Shown piece after piece: positions 24,936-37,540 of a DNA stretch of 64,000 nt; position 1 is the first letter of the stretch, and every line of letters begins with the position of its first letter. The stretch spans positions 54,331,445-54,395,444 of the forward strand of contig OX352772.1 in NCBI GenBank assembly GCA_947095535.1, read 5' to 3'. The notes beneath the pieces were generated by a model, which had not been told where the DNA came from, made no database searches, and was given only the letters and a program-made list of their open reading frames with translations. Position numbers and translations under genes: made by a program. This stretch comes from Poecilobothrus nobilitatus (Eukaryota; Arthropoda; Insecta; Diptera; Dolichopodidae).

Positions 24936-25353
24936 CAATTATTAGCGTTAGAAAAAAAAAAGAAAACCTCATCTTTAGTCGAGGAGATGATAATATACAA
25001 AATGGCAGCGTATAGAAAAACTAAATTATGAACTCTAAATATATAATTAATTATTATCCTTCCTTATTTTTTGATTGTTTTACCAGTTCTATAGTTAACA
25101 TTTTATATTCTTAAGTCTTAACCCTTTAATAAAAGCCTTTTTAAAACCCAATTATTAGCGTTAGAAAGAAAAAGAAAATCTCATCTTTAGTCGAGGAGAT
25201 GATAATATACAAAATGGCAGCGTATAGAAAAACTAAATTATGAACTCTAAATATATAATTAATTATTATCCTTCCTTATTTTTTGATTGTTTTATCAGTT
25301 CTGTAGTTAACATTTTATATTCTTAAGTCTTAACCCTTTAATAAAAGCCTTTT
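24936..25353. repeat. 213-bp tandem duplication
   Basis: Two adjacent units (24936-25148 and 25149-25353) start CAATTATTAGCGTTAGAAA and end in an AATAAAAGCCTTTTT block. I noticed only a few differences between them, such as TTTTACCAGTTCTATAG against TTTTATCAGTTCTGTAG. No open frame, terminal inverted repeat or LTR signature is present. The near identity indicates a recent local duplication. Confidence 0.85.
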
Positions 25354-26840
25354 TCGTTTTTTTTTTTTTTTTTAAAGTCTGAGAAGGTGTTTAAATAAAA
25401 CTATAGTGACGTTTGTTACGTTACCAGAATTTTTATATTAGAAGAATATATAGGACAAAAATTTCTCATCTCAGATTCTTTTGTTCTCAATGGTCCAAAA
25501 AAAAAAAAAACAATATATTTGTAAAAATTCCCATACTGACCACTAGATATAAATTTAATTTTAATTGTTTAGATTTTTGTACAAAAAAAAAAAAGCAAAA
25601 AAACTAAAAAGGGTTTAGAAATCGAAACCAAAAAGGAAGTCAAAACGGATTCTCAATTACGCATAAGATGATGGTTTTTGTCCCTTTTTTTTTAATTTTT
25701 TTTTTTTTTGCTTTTTTTCGCTTATATTTTTCGCTTTTATATTTTTCTGTTACTGCGTAAGCTTAACATGCGACAACAACAACAAAATCAGTTTTTTTTT
25801 TTTTTTAAATTCATTTTACCCTTTTATAATGGTGTCCAAAAACTATAAAATTCGTCTGAGAATATTTTTGTGTGGGAATAAATAATTTAAATATTATATG
25901 GACAGAAAAATATAAGTTAACAAAAGAATTATTTTTTTTTTTTTTTCGTATTTTTGTATTTTAATATCAAAAAAAAAAAATTAACATTTCGCATTTATTA
26001 TTATTAGATTGAATAGAACTGACCATTCTAAATAATATAATCATTTATTATAATTTTTAGGATATATTTATAGTTCCTTTTGAAAATAAAAGATTTCAAA
26101 GCAAAATTTATTTATTTGTATGTTGTATTTGAATAAATTTTTATTTTTTTATTTTTTCATATTTATTTCTATAAAAAAAAATAAAAAGGACGAATTTTGC
26201 AGGTACATTTAACTTATATGATATTTATTATTGTAAAAAAAAAATATTGTTTAACTTGGTACAATTAAATATCATATAAAATTGAAATTTAAAATGAATT
26301 CATAAAAAAATCCTTTTTTATATTGTAATTATTATACAAAGTCTCCTTAATTTAATGATTAATGCCCCTTATGTAATTGAGATAATTCAATTCGCTCCAT
26401 GAACACATTAGAAACCAAATATTCTTTTGTCATGGTCAGTTTTATTTGTTTGAATGCTTCTGCAACATTTTGTCCTTTTCTTAACATTTTGTCTCATCTA
26501 TTAGGAGATATCCGAAATATTTATTGAAAAAAAATTAATTTTAATAAGTAACCAGTAGTTACTAAGAACAATTCATCTCATTCATCAACAAAGAGAGATT
26601 TTAGTAATTTTGAGATTCTAAACTCTCATTATTATTGTAAAATGAATTTTTATTTGATTATTTTGTTTTAGATGAATTTTTATAATCAGTAATTTTTTTA
26701 TCTAGTTTCCCTTTGATTGATTGATGCAAGTTATGAAAATTAAAAGATTTTCAAAATACACAGTGGTAATAGATTACGCACCCACACCGAAATAAAAAAT
26801 CTAGCTGAAAACTTAATTTGTTCTTTAAATTGCCTATAGC
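25354..26840. other. A+T-rich non-coding stretch
   Basis: No gene. Homopolymers of A and T dominate. A GCAG/GTACAT sequence near 26205 lacks a pyrimidine tract and is not convincing as a splice site. Confidence 0.75.
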
Positions 26841-27165
26841 TTTTCCTTTCCACTCTTATGAAAAGCATTGAAGGGCACTTGCTATGTCGCTTATTATACA
26901 TTTTTGACTAAGTTTGAGTTTTATTTTAATAATTATTTTCATTACGCCTTACTTTTAGTTGTAGCTATAGTACAAGATTATGAAACTGAAATATTTTACT
27001 TGTGCACCATCTATTATCTTATACAAGAATTATTTATTTTTATCTGTTTTATATTACGATATTAGTTTATCACTATATATATACACATTATTAATATTGG
27101 ATATGATCTGACCAAATTTGGAATCTGAGACTTTTCTAGTGTAACCACTACATTATTAAACAGAT
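26841..27165 (-). repeat. SINE-B copy
   Basis: On the minus strand the head contains AATGTAGTGGTTACAC (box-A-like, 27155-27140), then an A/T-rich middle, CTTGTACTATAGCTACAACT and a tail ending in CATAAGAGTGGAAAGG near 26845. Block order matches the other SINE-B copies. It is substantially diverged and box B is not intact. Confidence 0.6.
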
Positions 27166-27867
27166 CCCTTATAAATCGTAGATATTAAAATATCCTAATT
27201 TAAAGAAACAGATATTTAAAAAAGTTTTATTAATTACTTTGTATAATTCAAGGTGAAAAGGTCTTCTATTGTTTTAAGTACTCTCCCAATAATCAACTTT
27301 CCTTAAGTACTTCAAACTTAATTATGGCTGTACTTTTAAGTGTATCTGCTGTAGGGGCCATTTGCAAATACAATTATCTAAATAATGATGAAACAATAAA
27401 AGCAGCTTAAAATTCATTAAAACCGATTTTTCTGATAAACTGGTTCTTATTTTTTATAAAATTTTTCGTTTCAGATTATAGAAAATTTAGAATCTACAAT
27501 TTAAAAGGAAGACGAGTTTTCCTTCGTTACATAAAAAATGCAAAACTGTTTTTTTTTTTTTATATTGTAATAGATTTTTCGGCCCACAAAATGGTATCCA
27601 TGTTCGAAAAAGTAACGTTATATAATAGCGTTACATGATAACGCTGTTATACTCGACTTCTCCTATTTCAAAATATCTCCTTTTTATCCATTATCCATAA
27701 TACCTTTAATTTTTTAGCATACCTTCTGTTTTGTTTCCATATTATGTAACTTTGATGCAGATAGGGTGACCAATTAGTACTTAAAAAAAAAAATTAAATA
27801 TTTGTATAAAAATAAATATTAAAATAAACATTCTTATACTTTTACAAAATATGTTAAATTTTTTTTT
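27166..27867. other. A+T-rich non-coding stretch
   Basis: No gene. A short hairpin (AGCGTTA, loop CATGA, TAACGCT) lies near 27628-27648. Confidence 0.7.
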
Positions 27868-28391
27868 TATATCCTAAACCTAAAGTATATATATTAACTT
27901 TGGTATGAAGTTTGTAACCACCAAAAGGAAGCGAGTTAAATATGGACATGTATATATATTCTGAATCAGGATCATCTCCTGAACCGATTTAACGATGTCC
28001 GTCCGTCCGTTCGCACGATAACTCAAAAACTAGTAAAGCTATCTTAATGAAATTTATATAGTAGGTTACTAATTACGAACGGAAGGTTAATTTCGAATCT
28101 GGTCATGGGTTCGGTCCATGGGTTCTGATTCTGGAAGCTCCCGAATGATTCCGGAGCAAACGAGATTATTTCCAAAACCAACAAAGATAGAACCTAGATA
28201 GAAATTTGGTACAATGATGTTCCTTCATGTTAGATTTACGTTGCTGAAATTTGAGTTGAATAAGACAGAAAAAGGAAAAAATTCAAGAAGCTGCCAAAAA
28301 ACTTATGGATTTTTAATTTAATTCGAATTATTCAGGTGTAGGGTATTAATAAGTGGGTTGCATCGACTTACTGTTACATTTACTTGTTTTA
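27868..28391 (+). mobile_element. Helentron/DINE-like non-autonomous element, shorter copy
   Basis: It is closely related to the 23.6-kb copy: near-identical 5' region (AAAAGGAAGCGAGTTAAATA, TATATATATTCTGAATCAGG, GATGTCCGTCCGTCCGTTCG) and 3' region (CTTATGGATTTTTAATTTAA, GTGTAGGGTATT, hairpin about 28350-28370 with one mismatch, CTGTTACATTTACTTGTTTT). The 5' inverted repeat has two mismatches (TATATCCTAAAC). The central array is reduced to one unit against three in the other copy, so array length varies within the family. Confidence 0.8.
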
Positions 28392-30569
28392 AGTATTACC
28401 AGATATTACAACATTATATAAAAATGTTAAAAATTTTCAATTTTTGTTTTTAATTTATGTACACATTAAAAACGTTGACAAATGAATTAGTTTAATAACT
28501 GTTAAAAATGACAGAACCAAATGAAAAACTTTAAAGTAATTTAAAGATTAGTTTTAGATTTTTGATCTGTATGGTCTATTATAGTTTAAAATCAATCTAT
28601 ATATATATGTATATGTTTGACCATTGGTTTCAAATTTTATGACACATGCAAAATAAACAACTTAAGAGTTAAAAAATGGTATTTTAATATTTGAAATTTT
28701 TTTTTTAAACATATAACAGACAAAACTTATAAAAGTGATTGACCTGTATTAAGATAATATTATTTATAATGTTTCCTGTATATATTATGTCATTTATATT
28801 AAATAATAAAATCATTAAAATGCTGATTATAAGAATACAATAAAAAAATAAAATACTCTTCCTATTTTATTCCTTTTTATGTAATTTTACACTATTTTAC
28901 ATGGTAAATTATTATTATTTTTTCCATTTTTTTTTTCTTTTTTTAAATAAATAAATTGTTCTTTTCTTTTCTCTTTAAATCATTTTCATGCTTATTATCC
29001 TATCTTTCTTCTTTTATTTTTTGTTGGTTGTTTTTTTTTTTTTTATTATATTTACACATCTCTTTTCTTTTCTGTTTTTTTTTTTTTTAACAATAAAGAC
29101 TATTCTTAATTTTTATGTAAAATTCTTATATTAGATACTAAAAATAAATAAAAAAGTAACCATCATCCATAAAGTTTTAAAATTTTGTATAATGAAAGGT
29201 TAATAATTCCATTATGTTTATAATAAAAAAATAAATTTTTTTTATTTTTGTTTAAAAATTAAGTTTTTCGTTAAACAAATAAAAAATTTTTTAAACGTTT
29301 TTTTTATTTCTACTCAAAAAAAAAAAAAATTATAATATGTATATATAAAAAAAAAAAGACAAATCAAATAAATAAAAATTTAACAACAAAATAATAAACA
29401 TTTACATACGTATTGGTACGTCATGGGAACCATTTTATTCACCTATTTTATTTCTATCTCTTTCTTTTACTAAAAAGGATTTTTAAATTATTAGTTTTCT
29501 ATAATATAATGAAACAAAAAATATATAATTTGAATTTTCAAGTGAATATATAAAATAAAAAAAATAAAAAATCAGAAAAAAAACAAGTCTATAATAATTT
29601 GTTACCCTGATGAGGGTATTTTCCAAATAATTTTCAATCATTATTACTATCATTATCATCAGCATTAAGAAAAAGTCATCGTCATGATTATCATATGGAC
29701 AAATTATGTTTCACGATTTTTTGTTTATTTGAGATTTTTTTTTTTTTTTGTTCTTTTTTGAAAAAAGATACATTTTTTTGTTTTTTATAAATTTCTTACA
29801 TATAGTAGTACCTATATATTAACGTTTACAACACCTTTTCATTTATTTATTGAATATCTATGAGTAATCCAAATGTTAAAAACATAATCTATAGCTATAA
29901 AAAAAAATAAATAAAAATTGTTTTATTTGAACATTAAGTAAGTATATACATTTTTAGAAATTATAGAGCTATTATATTAGAGGCTTAAAAAAAAGTTTAT
30001 CAAAATATTATAGGAAAATGAATTATGAAGCCTTTAAAATAATAAGAAAATTAATATTATTTTACTTTTTTTTTCAACCTTAAAAAAATTATTATGAACC
30101 AACACCTCCACAGTGTATCTCTATCTTTTCTCTATTTTTTGTCTGCTGCTTCTTGATTACTTTACATTCATCTTATTGGAGGGCATCTTTTTCTCTATCA
30201 TTTTCCTATTACTTTTTTGAGCTTTCTATTTTACAATGACAAATAACATTTGTTTGATACCTCAATGGTTGAATCTTTGAAAAACTTCGATTATAAAAAA
30301 AATCGATCATAAATTTCGATATTAAATAAATTATTAGGCATAATTTTAAATTAATTAATTTGATTTAATATTGGAACATCAAGTTAATATTAATTGACAT
30401 TCTATTATTTTATTTCTTCTGTGATAAAATAGTTGTAGATAAAGTAGGACTAAGTAATAGTGGATAACGAAGTACGCTTTCAAAATATAAAAGAAAATGT
30501 AAAGGCTGTACAAATTTTAAATAATCAATTCCAAAAATCGGAAATTCACCAACTCATTAATAATCAATT
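28392..30569. other. A+T-rich non-coding stretch
   Basis: No gene or recognised repeat. Many A/T homopolymers. A 60-codon minus-strand frame near 29483-29665 is low-complexity. Confidence 0.75.
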
Positions 30570-30805
30570 GATATTGAGTTTATTGATTAAATTGCCGGCA
30601 TTCCAATCGAAATATTTTTAGTTCAAATTCCGGACAGATCATAAATTTATATCCCAATAATTAATATAATATTAAATGAATAGTTTTGTACAATAGCTAC
30701 AGCCGCATAATATAGACGGCTTAGTAAAAATAATGATTATAAAGAAACTGAAGGTTTATCAAATTAGCGACTTGGTGGATGTTCGTCATAGGAGTGGAAA
30801 GAAAA
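30570..30805 (+). repeat. SINE-B copy
   Basis: A decayed tRNA-like head with TAGTTCAAATTCCGG (box B remnant, about 30620-30634) is followed by TTGTACAATAGCTACAGCCG, GACGGCTTAG, AAACTGAAGG and a tail ending in CATAGGAGTGGAAAGAAAAA. This plus-strand copy gives a clear view of the tail region shared with the inverse copies at 39956 and 53404. Confidence 0.65.
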
Positions 30806-31564
30806 ACCAAATTCAATAAATTAACTTAAGATTTCAATATTATGAGATTGTGCACAATGTATTGGAAATATCTTTGGTGCACTAGAGAGTTGTATTTGTA
30901 TAAAATGAATTTAATACATAATATTTATTTATTTTCAAATAATTTGTTTTTCGAATAGTTATTCAATTTTAAAATTGAGTCTTATTTTAAAATATGCCAT
31001 TTTTTGCAAGATTCTTTTCTTAAAAACTTCTAGATAATTTATAATATGAATTTGTAGTTTATTAAGTGAACTTTTCAGTTCCTAATGGTAGCTTGTTCTT
31101 AAATATGTAGTTCTATATACGTTCTTAAATAATTTTTGATTAAAGTACACTTTAGAAGTTATTTATTTACAATAACTCCTTTCAAAGGGGGAAAAAAAAT
31201 TTCCTTCTTCTTCGCTTTAAATGAATTAGTACATCATGTTGTGCATATTTATTTTTTAATTTACTTTATTACTTGACTTTAGAAATGAAAAATAAAACTA
31301 GATTTTGCTACTTCATCACTAACTTAAACAATCGCTTCTAATAAAGGGGGCATGAAATGGTTCTTTAAGAATTAAATTCCACTGTAAAATTATAAGAAAT
31401 ATCACAAACAGATCTTCTAAAACTTTAAGCACAAAAATCAACTTTAAAACATCAACCTTAGGTACATACAATAATCTTTTATTATTATAGTTAAAGGTTA
31501 GAACAAAAATTTAATAAAAAAAAAAAAGTATCTCAAAAAGTATCTTAAAATTATCTTAATCAAA
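30806..31564. other. A+T-rich non-coding stretch
   Basis: I see nothing in it beyond A/T-rich DNA. Confidence 0.75.
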
Positions 31565-31690
31565 CCCTGTTATCAGGTAAGGGTTTCATCCCATTATATT
31601 GGCTAAAGGGAAAAGTGGGTTTAGTCAGTAAGAATCTGACACAAGTAGGAGTTCTTGGTGTCTTTGTAAGATTCCCACCTTTCTTAGACA
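31565..31690 (+). repeat. R430 copy, 3' end only
   Basis: It starts at GTTATCAGGTAAGGGTTTCA and continues through CCCATTATATTGGCTAAAGG, GTCAGTAAGAATCTGAC, a TTCTTGGTGTC block and CCCACCTTTCTTAG, matching the last ~125 bases of the family. The 5' part is absent. The GTTATCAG/GTAAGG inside it looks like a splice junction but is part of the repeat and lacks a pyrimidine tract. Confidence 0.75.
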
Positions 31691-33660
31691 AAAGGATATA
31701 TATATATTTTAGGATATCCATAATTAAGCTATGATGATTCAGAATGATAACTCAGAATATAATGACTAATATTAGTTTTAGATTACAAACTTTATTTTTT
31801 TCAATAAAATCTATTATATGTACCTATTATTGATAGCGATTATCATATGCATTACTGATTCTTCAAATTTACTTTGATATATTTTATTATAATAAATATA
31901 TCTATTTTTTTTTTTTTCTGTAAATTGTACAACTGTTCTATGTTCTATGTTCATCACATTAATTATTTTTGCGTTCTAAATTTTTATGTATATACATTTT
32001 TTTTATTTTTATTATTATTATTGTAATTTTGTATCTTTCAATTGCCGATTTGTTATGCACCGAACCCATGCAGTTATTATTTTAAATTTTTCTTTTCTAT
32101 TTTTTAATTTTTTTTTTTTTTTTATTTGAAATGCTTACAAAAGTACCTAAGAATAGAAAAATGCCGCGCAATAAGATAAACGTACCTGTGTATCCATTGC
32201 TAATATTTTATATTAACAAAAAAGTAAATAATCTGATCTGATGTACTAATAATGAAGCACAAGTATTTCACCATCTAGGCAAAAAGAAAAAAAAAAAAAT
32301 GGGGGAAAGAAAAAAAAAAAACTAAACAAATCTGAACAAATCGTGATTTTCCGTTTTTTGTTTTTCCCGTTTTTTTTTTCTAATGGTGAATTTTTTACTT
32401 TTAATTTTTGAAGAACTTGTTCCATATATTATACATATACTTACATACCGATAAATATGAGGAAGAAAAGATTTTTTAGTCTAAAGGTTATAAAAGTCTA
32501 ATCTAACTGCTTATTATCATATCTTCATGTGACATATACGCTTTATGATAACAACAGAAAAAAAAGAAAGAAATAAAGAAAATTGAAAGAAAATAAAATA
32601 AATAAAGACTTTCAAAAGAAAGTTTATGGGCGAACAAAATTATATTTTAAAATAACAGAGTTTCGATTTAATTTTATGATGTTTTTTTGTTTTTTTTTTC
32701 TAACTAATGTGATTAACAGGTTACAGTTTTATTTGAAAAAAAAAAAATAAATTTAAATGCTTTCAAAAATATTAAAAATACCAAAGCGTAGGATTAAAAA
32801 AAAAAAAAAAAATTGATATTTTGATTTTGTAACGCTTAAAAGTTAATAACTATTTTGCATTATATTACATTATTTACCAACTTACGCTTTTCATTATTTA
32901 CCATAAATTTGGTATATCGTTAGTTTATTTAGTAAACTGATAAACTTATTAATAGGTATTAATTTTACAACCCTATCTATATATGTATGTATGTATATAC
33001 AATAATAAATTATGTATTAAACTGCAAAGAAACATATTATAAGAGAAACATATTTGTAATACAGTAGAAATGATCGTAGGATGCGGTTAGAATCATAATG
33101 TAATCAGTAATGATGTGTTATTTAAAAGATGATATGAAAAAAATTGACTTGGAACAGAACAGAACAGAAAAAAAAGATGTAAGAAATGTATCTCTTGTTG
33201 TTTTTTTTTTTTTTTTGAAAATCTACAATATTGGTGTCGTAATAAGAGGTGCTAAAAATAATATTTTGGAAAAGTATTTTGTACCGAATATGAATAATGC
33301 CCTATTATAATAACCACAATCAAAATCACAACTACGGCTACCAATTGTCTTGAAGCGATACTAGTTATAATTACGTGATTTCTGTAGTTATTCAACTAAT
33401 TACTTTGTTTACACAGACTGACAGATCAAAAATGTATACAGTTTGACAATTTTCTGCTACAAATACACATTTTTTAAATATTCAAATGCGGCTGTCGTGC
33501 CATTATCCTTCAAAACAATGATTTACAAAGATTTGAAGGTGTGATAGTCGTAGACGTCGTTGTGATGGTGGCGTTATTATAATAGTTGATCTATTTTATG
33601 GACACTTTCTTAGGTATTTGGATCACTTTCTATTATTAATTTTATATATATATAGGTATA
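31691..33660. other. A+T-rich non-coding stretch
   Basis: No gene. Simple A/T tracts. (GAACA)n-like GAACAGAACAGAACAG occurs near 33152. Confidence 0.75.
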
Positions 33661-33745
33661 GTATTATTTTTTGTTTTAAATATGAACTGCCCGGGGTTTG
33701 AATTCGAAACCTTTCGTCTAAAAGAGCATGTACTATAAGACAAGT
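33661..33745 (-). repeat. SINE-B head fragment
   Basis: On the minus strand TTTTAGACGAAAGGTTTCGA followed by ATTCAAACCCC matches the head region of the SINE-B copy near 54740-54810. The tail is missing. Confidence 0.55.
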
Positions 33746-35608
33746 TTAAAGAAATAATTTACTCTATATTTCTATTGCTTAAATTAATAGTCGAAGTCTG
33801 AATGCATTCAAAATGTATGTCAAACCTAAAACATAAAAAAAAAAACAGTGCATATAATTATTATACGATTTTATATAAGTAATTCTTTACTAAAATCAAC
33901 TGAATACTAGTTGATATACTTTTCTTATATTTTAGTGTTTAGCCTGTCAAAGTCATCAAATCAAAATATAGGATAATTCATATGAAAAAAAAAATATAGT
34001 TGTTACTATATACTTGGCGGCCCAACTCCAACTAATTTGAAATAAGCTCTACTTTGAATTACCATGTTGAAATGTCTAGTTAAATTCAGCAGCCTACTTT
34101 TCCAAGACTATTATAGGTTGTAGACTTAAAAATCTATTAAAAGAACTACAATTGATTAAAACTAAATTTTAAATTTGTGGTATACCGTAATTTCATAGTT
34201 ATAGTCAAATTCTATAATATAGCAATGCAAATAGTTCTATTGCAGTGGTTCTCAAATATATTTCTAAAAATTTAGAGGTTAAACACTAAGCAAAACTTGA
34301 ATAACTAATTTTGATATAAATTTTTCATGAACGCTTAATGTTTACTGATATTAACTAAACAGTTTGGCTTGATTTGATGGAAGCTAATATTTTTAATACT
34401 GTCTAGAATGAATCCACTTCGAAAATAAAAGTATTATCTCAATATCTTTTCAAACATTTTTTTGTACTTAAAATTACTAACGTTTTGAAGATATATAATT
34501 TAATACAAAGGTTTTAAATCAATATATTAGTAAACACACGCATAATTTTCAAATAGAAAATGGCATGATTTAAGCATATATGAGAAAAAAATCATAAATT
34601 AATTCAAAAAAGAATATTCATTAAGTAGATATTATATAGATACCATCAGTTAGTCTATAGTTAGATTTTTTTTTTTGTATTTTCTAAATTCTAATTCAAA
34701 AATGCGCATTAAATCTGTATTGTTTTTACTTTATTTATATATTTTTGTTTTATAGTTAGTATAAAACATTCATAATAACTATGAATATTTGTTATTTTAA
34801 TTTTTTTTTTTTTTTTTGCTTCGTTTAAATTCTTACGTTTGTTTATATATTTATTTATTTATTTTTTTTACTAATTTCTAGTTATGCGAAAATCGAGAAA
34901 TTGAGAAAATTTATGGTCAGTCGTGACAAGTCCAAGTTACCTTCCTATATAATTTGCTCCTTATATCATCAAAGCATCTTAACTATAAGTTATTTCTAAT
35001 TTTTATTTTTTTTACTTTTATTTCATTTTGCGTTTTCTTTTGTTTTTTTTTTTTTATAACTATTTTTTAAAATATTGTTAAAAAGAGATAGATATATATA
35101 TAGAAGACAAGAAGTACTAAAGTTAGGTAATAATATTGCTTAAATGCACCGTCGGCAAAAATGATGAACATCTTTGTAGACTTCGTTCATGTTTATTATT
35201 GTTATATATGCATTTTTTTTTTATTACTTATTATAGTTTTTTTTTTTATTATTTACAACTTAACCCCTTTCATACCAGTTAAATTTTTAATATTAAATAG
35301 TCTACTACTACCTTTAAATAATCTACTACTAATCCTACAAAATAAATTTATTGAACAAAAGTACATCTATTGTATAATTAAAATTGATTTTTATGCAGCT
35401 ACAAAACAAATCTAAAAAATCGTTAGAAAAACAAAAAGAATCAGAGATGATTAGAAATTTAAATTCGGAATATTTGGTCAAAGATTAAAACAATGGCACA
35501 CAAGAAAAAGAAAATTAGCATATTTTCTACATTCCACTTCGAAAAGGAAAACTTGTAAATAAATATAATATTTATTCAACAGTTGGTTTTTTATATTATT
35601 GAAAATAT
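33746..35608. other. A+T-rich non-coding stretch
   Basis: No gene or repeat family is recognised. A T-rich 84-codon frame from 35161 is low-complexity. Confidence 0.75.
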
Positions 35609-35773
35609 GAGGCCTCGGTGGCCTAGTGGGTAAGAGCGTGTAAAATACGCAGTAAACACACACGTCGTAAGAGTTACTCTTCTTATGACATTTACAGCCA
35701 CGCCTGAACAGGAAAGACTGTGTAATTTCCTGAACACATTTATGTGGCACAGAAATGCATTAAAAAAAATAAT
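35609..35773 (+). repeat. SINE-A copy lacking box B
   Basis: The head GGCCTCGGTGGCCTAGTGGG, then TAAGAGCGT, is the best-preserved box A region in the window. The segment that carries box B in other copies (about 20-25 bases between AGTAAACAC and ACACGTCGTAAG) is deleted. The body (TATGACATTTACAGCCACGCC, CATTTATGTGGCA) and A-run are present. A plus-strand 63-codon frame and two minus-strand frames that overlap it are not genes. Confidence 0.8.
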
Positions 35774-36223
35774 GAAAACATCAGTATTCTCTAGTTCCAA
35801 AGTGTACCTTCAAAATGTCGGAGATCCTATTCAGCCAGAGTTAGTATTACGTTTCTCAAGATTTATGCCACAATGATACCACTCTAATGGAAGAAGCTTT
35901 GAATATTTTTCAAATCCATGTCAGAGAGTTAATCTAAACCTCGAAAATTCTTTCTACTACGGAAATATTTCCGCCTTTTCCTTGACAGACTAGGACAAGT
36001 GCAGGGAAAGTACTTTACGGTCTTTATCGCCTCACTTCTTCTGAAAAAGTTAAGATCCACATGGACTCTGCAATATGTATATTTAGTCTGTCTTCACTTC
36101 TGTGTTATATAGTGAAAAATGCTATGTATAAATAACTTATTTGTAAAATCGTGATAAAATCTATCGCATACACAAACCATATGAATATATCCAATATGTA
36201 TTGAAAAAACTATAGGTATTATG
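35774..36223. other. Non-coding stretch of slightly higher G+C
   Basis: Part of an open frame ends at 35876 (LQNVGDPIQPELVLRF), but no start, splice context or known motif supports a gene. A few words here (TTTCCGCCTTTTCCTTGACA, GGGAAAGTACTTTACGG) might belong to an unrecognised old repeat. Confidence 0.5.
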
Positions 36224-36296
36224 TTTATTACAAATTACCATCAAAGTTATTTATGAATGTAATTCAAAAATGACTTTGATGGTAATTTGTAATAAA
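36224..36296. repeat. Perfect 24-bp stem-loop
   Basis: TTTATTACAAATTACCATCA (36224 onward, arm to 36247) is repeated in inverse at 36273-36296, a perfect 24-bp stem around a 25-base loop. It is not followed by a T-run typical of a Pol III stop. No repeat family match is seen. Confidence 0.85.
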
Positions 36297-37540
36297 TTTT
36301 ATACAAATTTCTTTATTATTTGAAATCCTTATGTTATGTAACATACTTTAGTCAAATGGAAATTTTATTTTACGGATCTTTTCCAAAACCATTTGCATTG
36401 TCAAAAGACAAAGACAAAGTGCAAAGAAAGTCAAAATATTAAAAATAGATCTACTTTACAGCTTTAAGTCTATGGTTAAAAAATATACTTTGACAATACA
36501 AATGACAATACAAAACAATGAATTCAAAATAGATTTTTATCGATATTCAATCCACTTTTCAACTGTTTCTGTTGATCAGCTGTTTAATACAAGCATTAGA
36601 TTCGAAAAAGTCATATTCAAATAAGATCAAGTCATATGACAAGTCAAGTCATATGACAAATAAGATCATATATGACGAATAGTTTAGAGTGGTCTTTAGC
36701 ATTTTATTTTTCATAGCCTCATTACCACGAACGGGTTAAAAAATATCACTAAATATACATTTTAAAATATGCATTATTATAGTATAAATGTACATTAATA
36801 TTTTGAATAAAAAAAAAGAAGGTGTACATTTTTGTAATATTGAATTATATTCGTATAATAAAGTCTTGAAAAAAAAAAATACCAATTTTAGATCGATAAT
36901 TAAACGAAAATTGTTGCGTGAACATCGTATAATTGTAATAATTATGGATTCAAACAAATGATGACGATCATGATCAGAAAAAAAACATGAAAATCAAAAT
37001 AGAAATATAAAAGCGTCAATACTGTTGAAAATTATAGTGCGCTGATGGCGTTTTTTTTTTTTTAATATTAATTTTTAATAAATACATTTTTTTTTTAATT
37101 TTTGTATTTTTTTTATTTAATTTTACTATAAATCACAAATTGAAGCAAAAAAAAAAAAAAACAAATATTCGTGATCGACAGGTGATTAAAGGTATTAAAG
37201 TTTTTATTTCCTTTTTTTTTCAATATTTTTAACTGGCAACAAAAAAAAGTCCATAAAGATTCAAAGTTGCATTTGAAATTAAATATATAAAAAAAAAAAA
37301 TTATTAATTGCTGTTAAGTATAGATTAAGTTTTGTGATTATTGAACAATTTTTAAAAATGATAAAATAAAAACTAAAATCATTAGACACACCTTGACAAC
37401 TTTTAAGTATTTATTATGTAAAATGAAGATGTTAAATTAAAATGAATGCTTACTTTGTTATTATTTTTAATTATGATTTAAAATGTTCCTATATTAAATT
37501 TAAGTATATTTTGTTTCAATAAAATTGGAATCATTTATTT
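36297..37540. other. A+T-rich non-coding stretch with GTCATATGAC pair
   Basis: No gene. At 36631-36657 the 10-bp palindrome GTCATATGAC occurs twice with a spacing of 17 bases, flanked on both sides by AAATAAGATC. The remainder is A/T-rich. Confidence 0.7.

Noticed and set aside
31565..31585. TTATCAG/GTAAGG as a recursive splice site
   Set aside because: It lies inside an R430 repeat copy and lacks a pyrimidine tract. Other R430 copies do not keep the junction.
35685..35876. 63-codon plus-strand frame
   Set aside because: Its first half is a SINE-A body read as protein, and the rest has no known motif.
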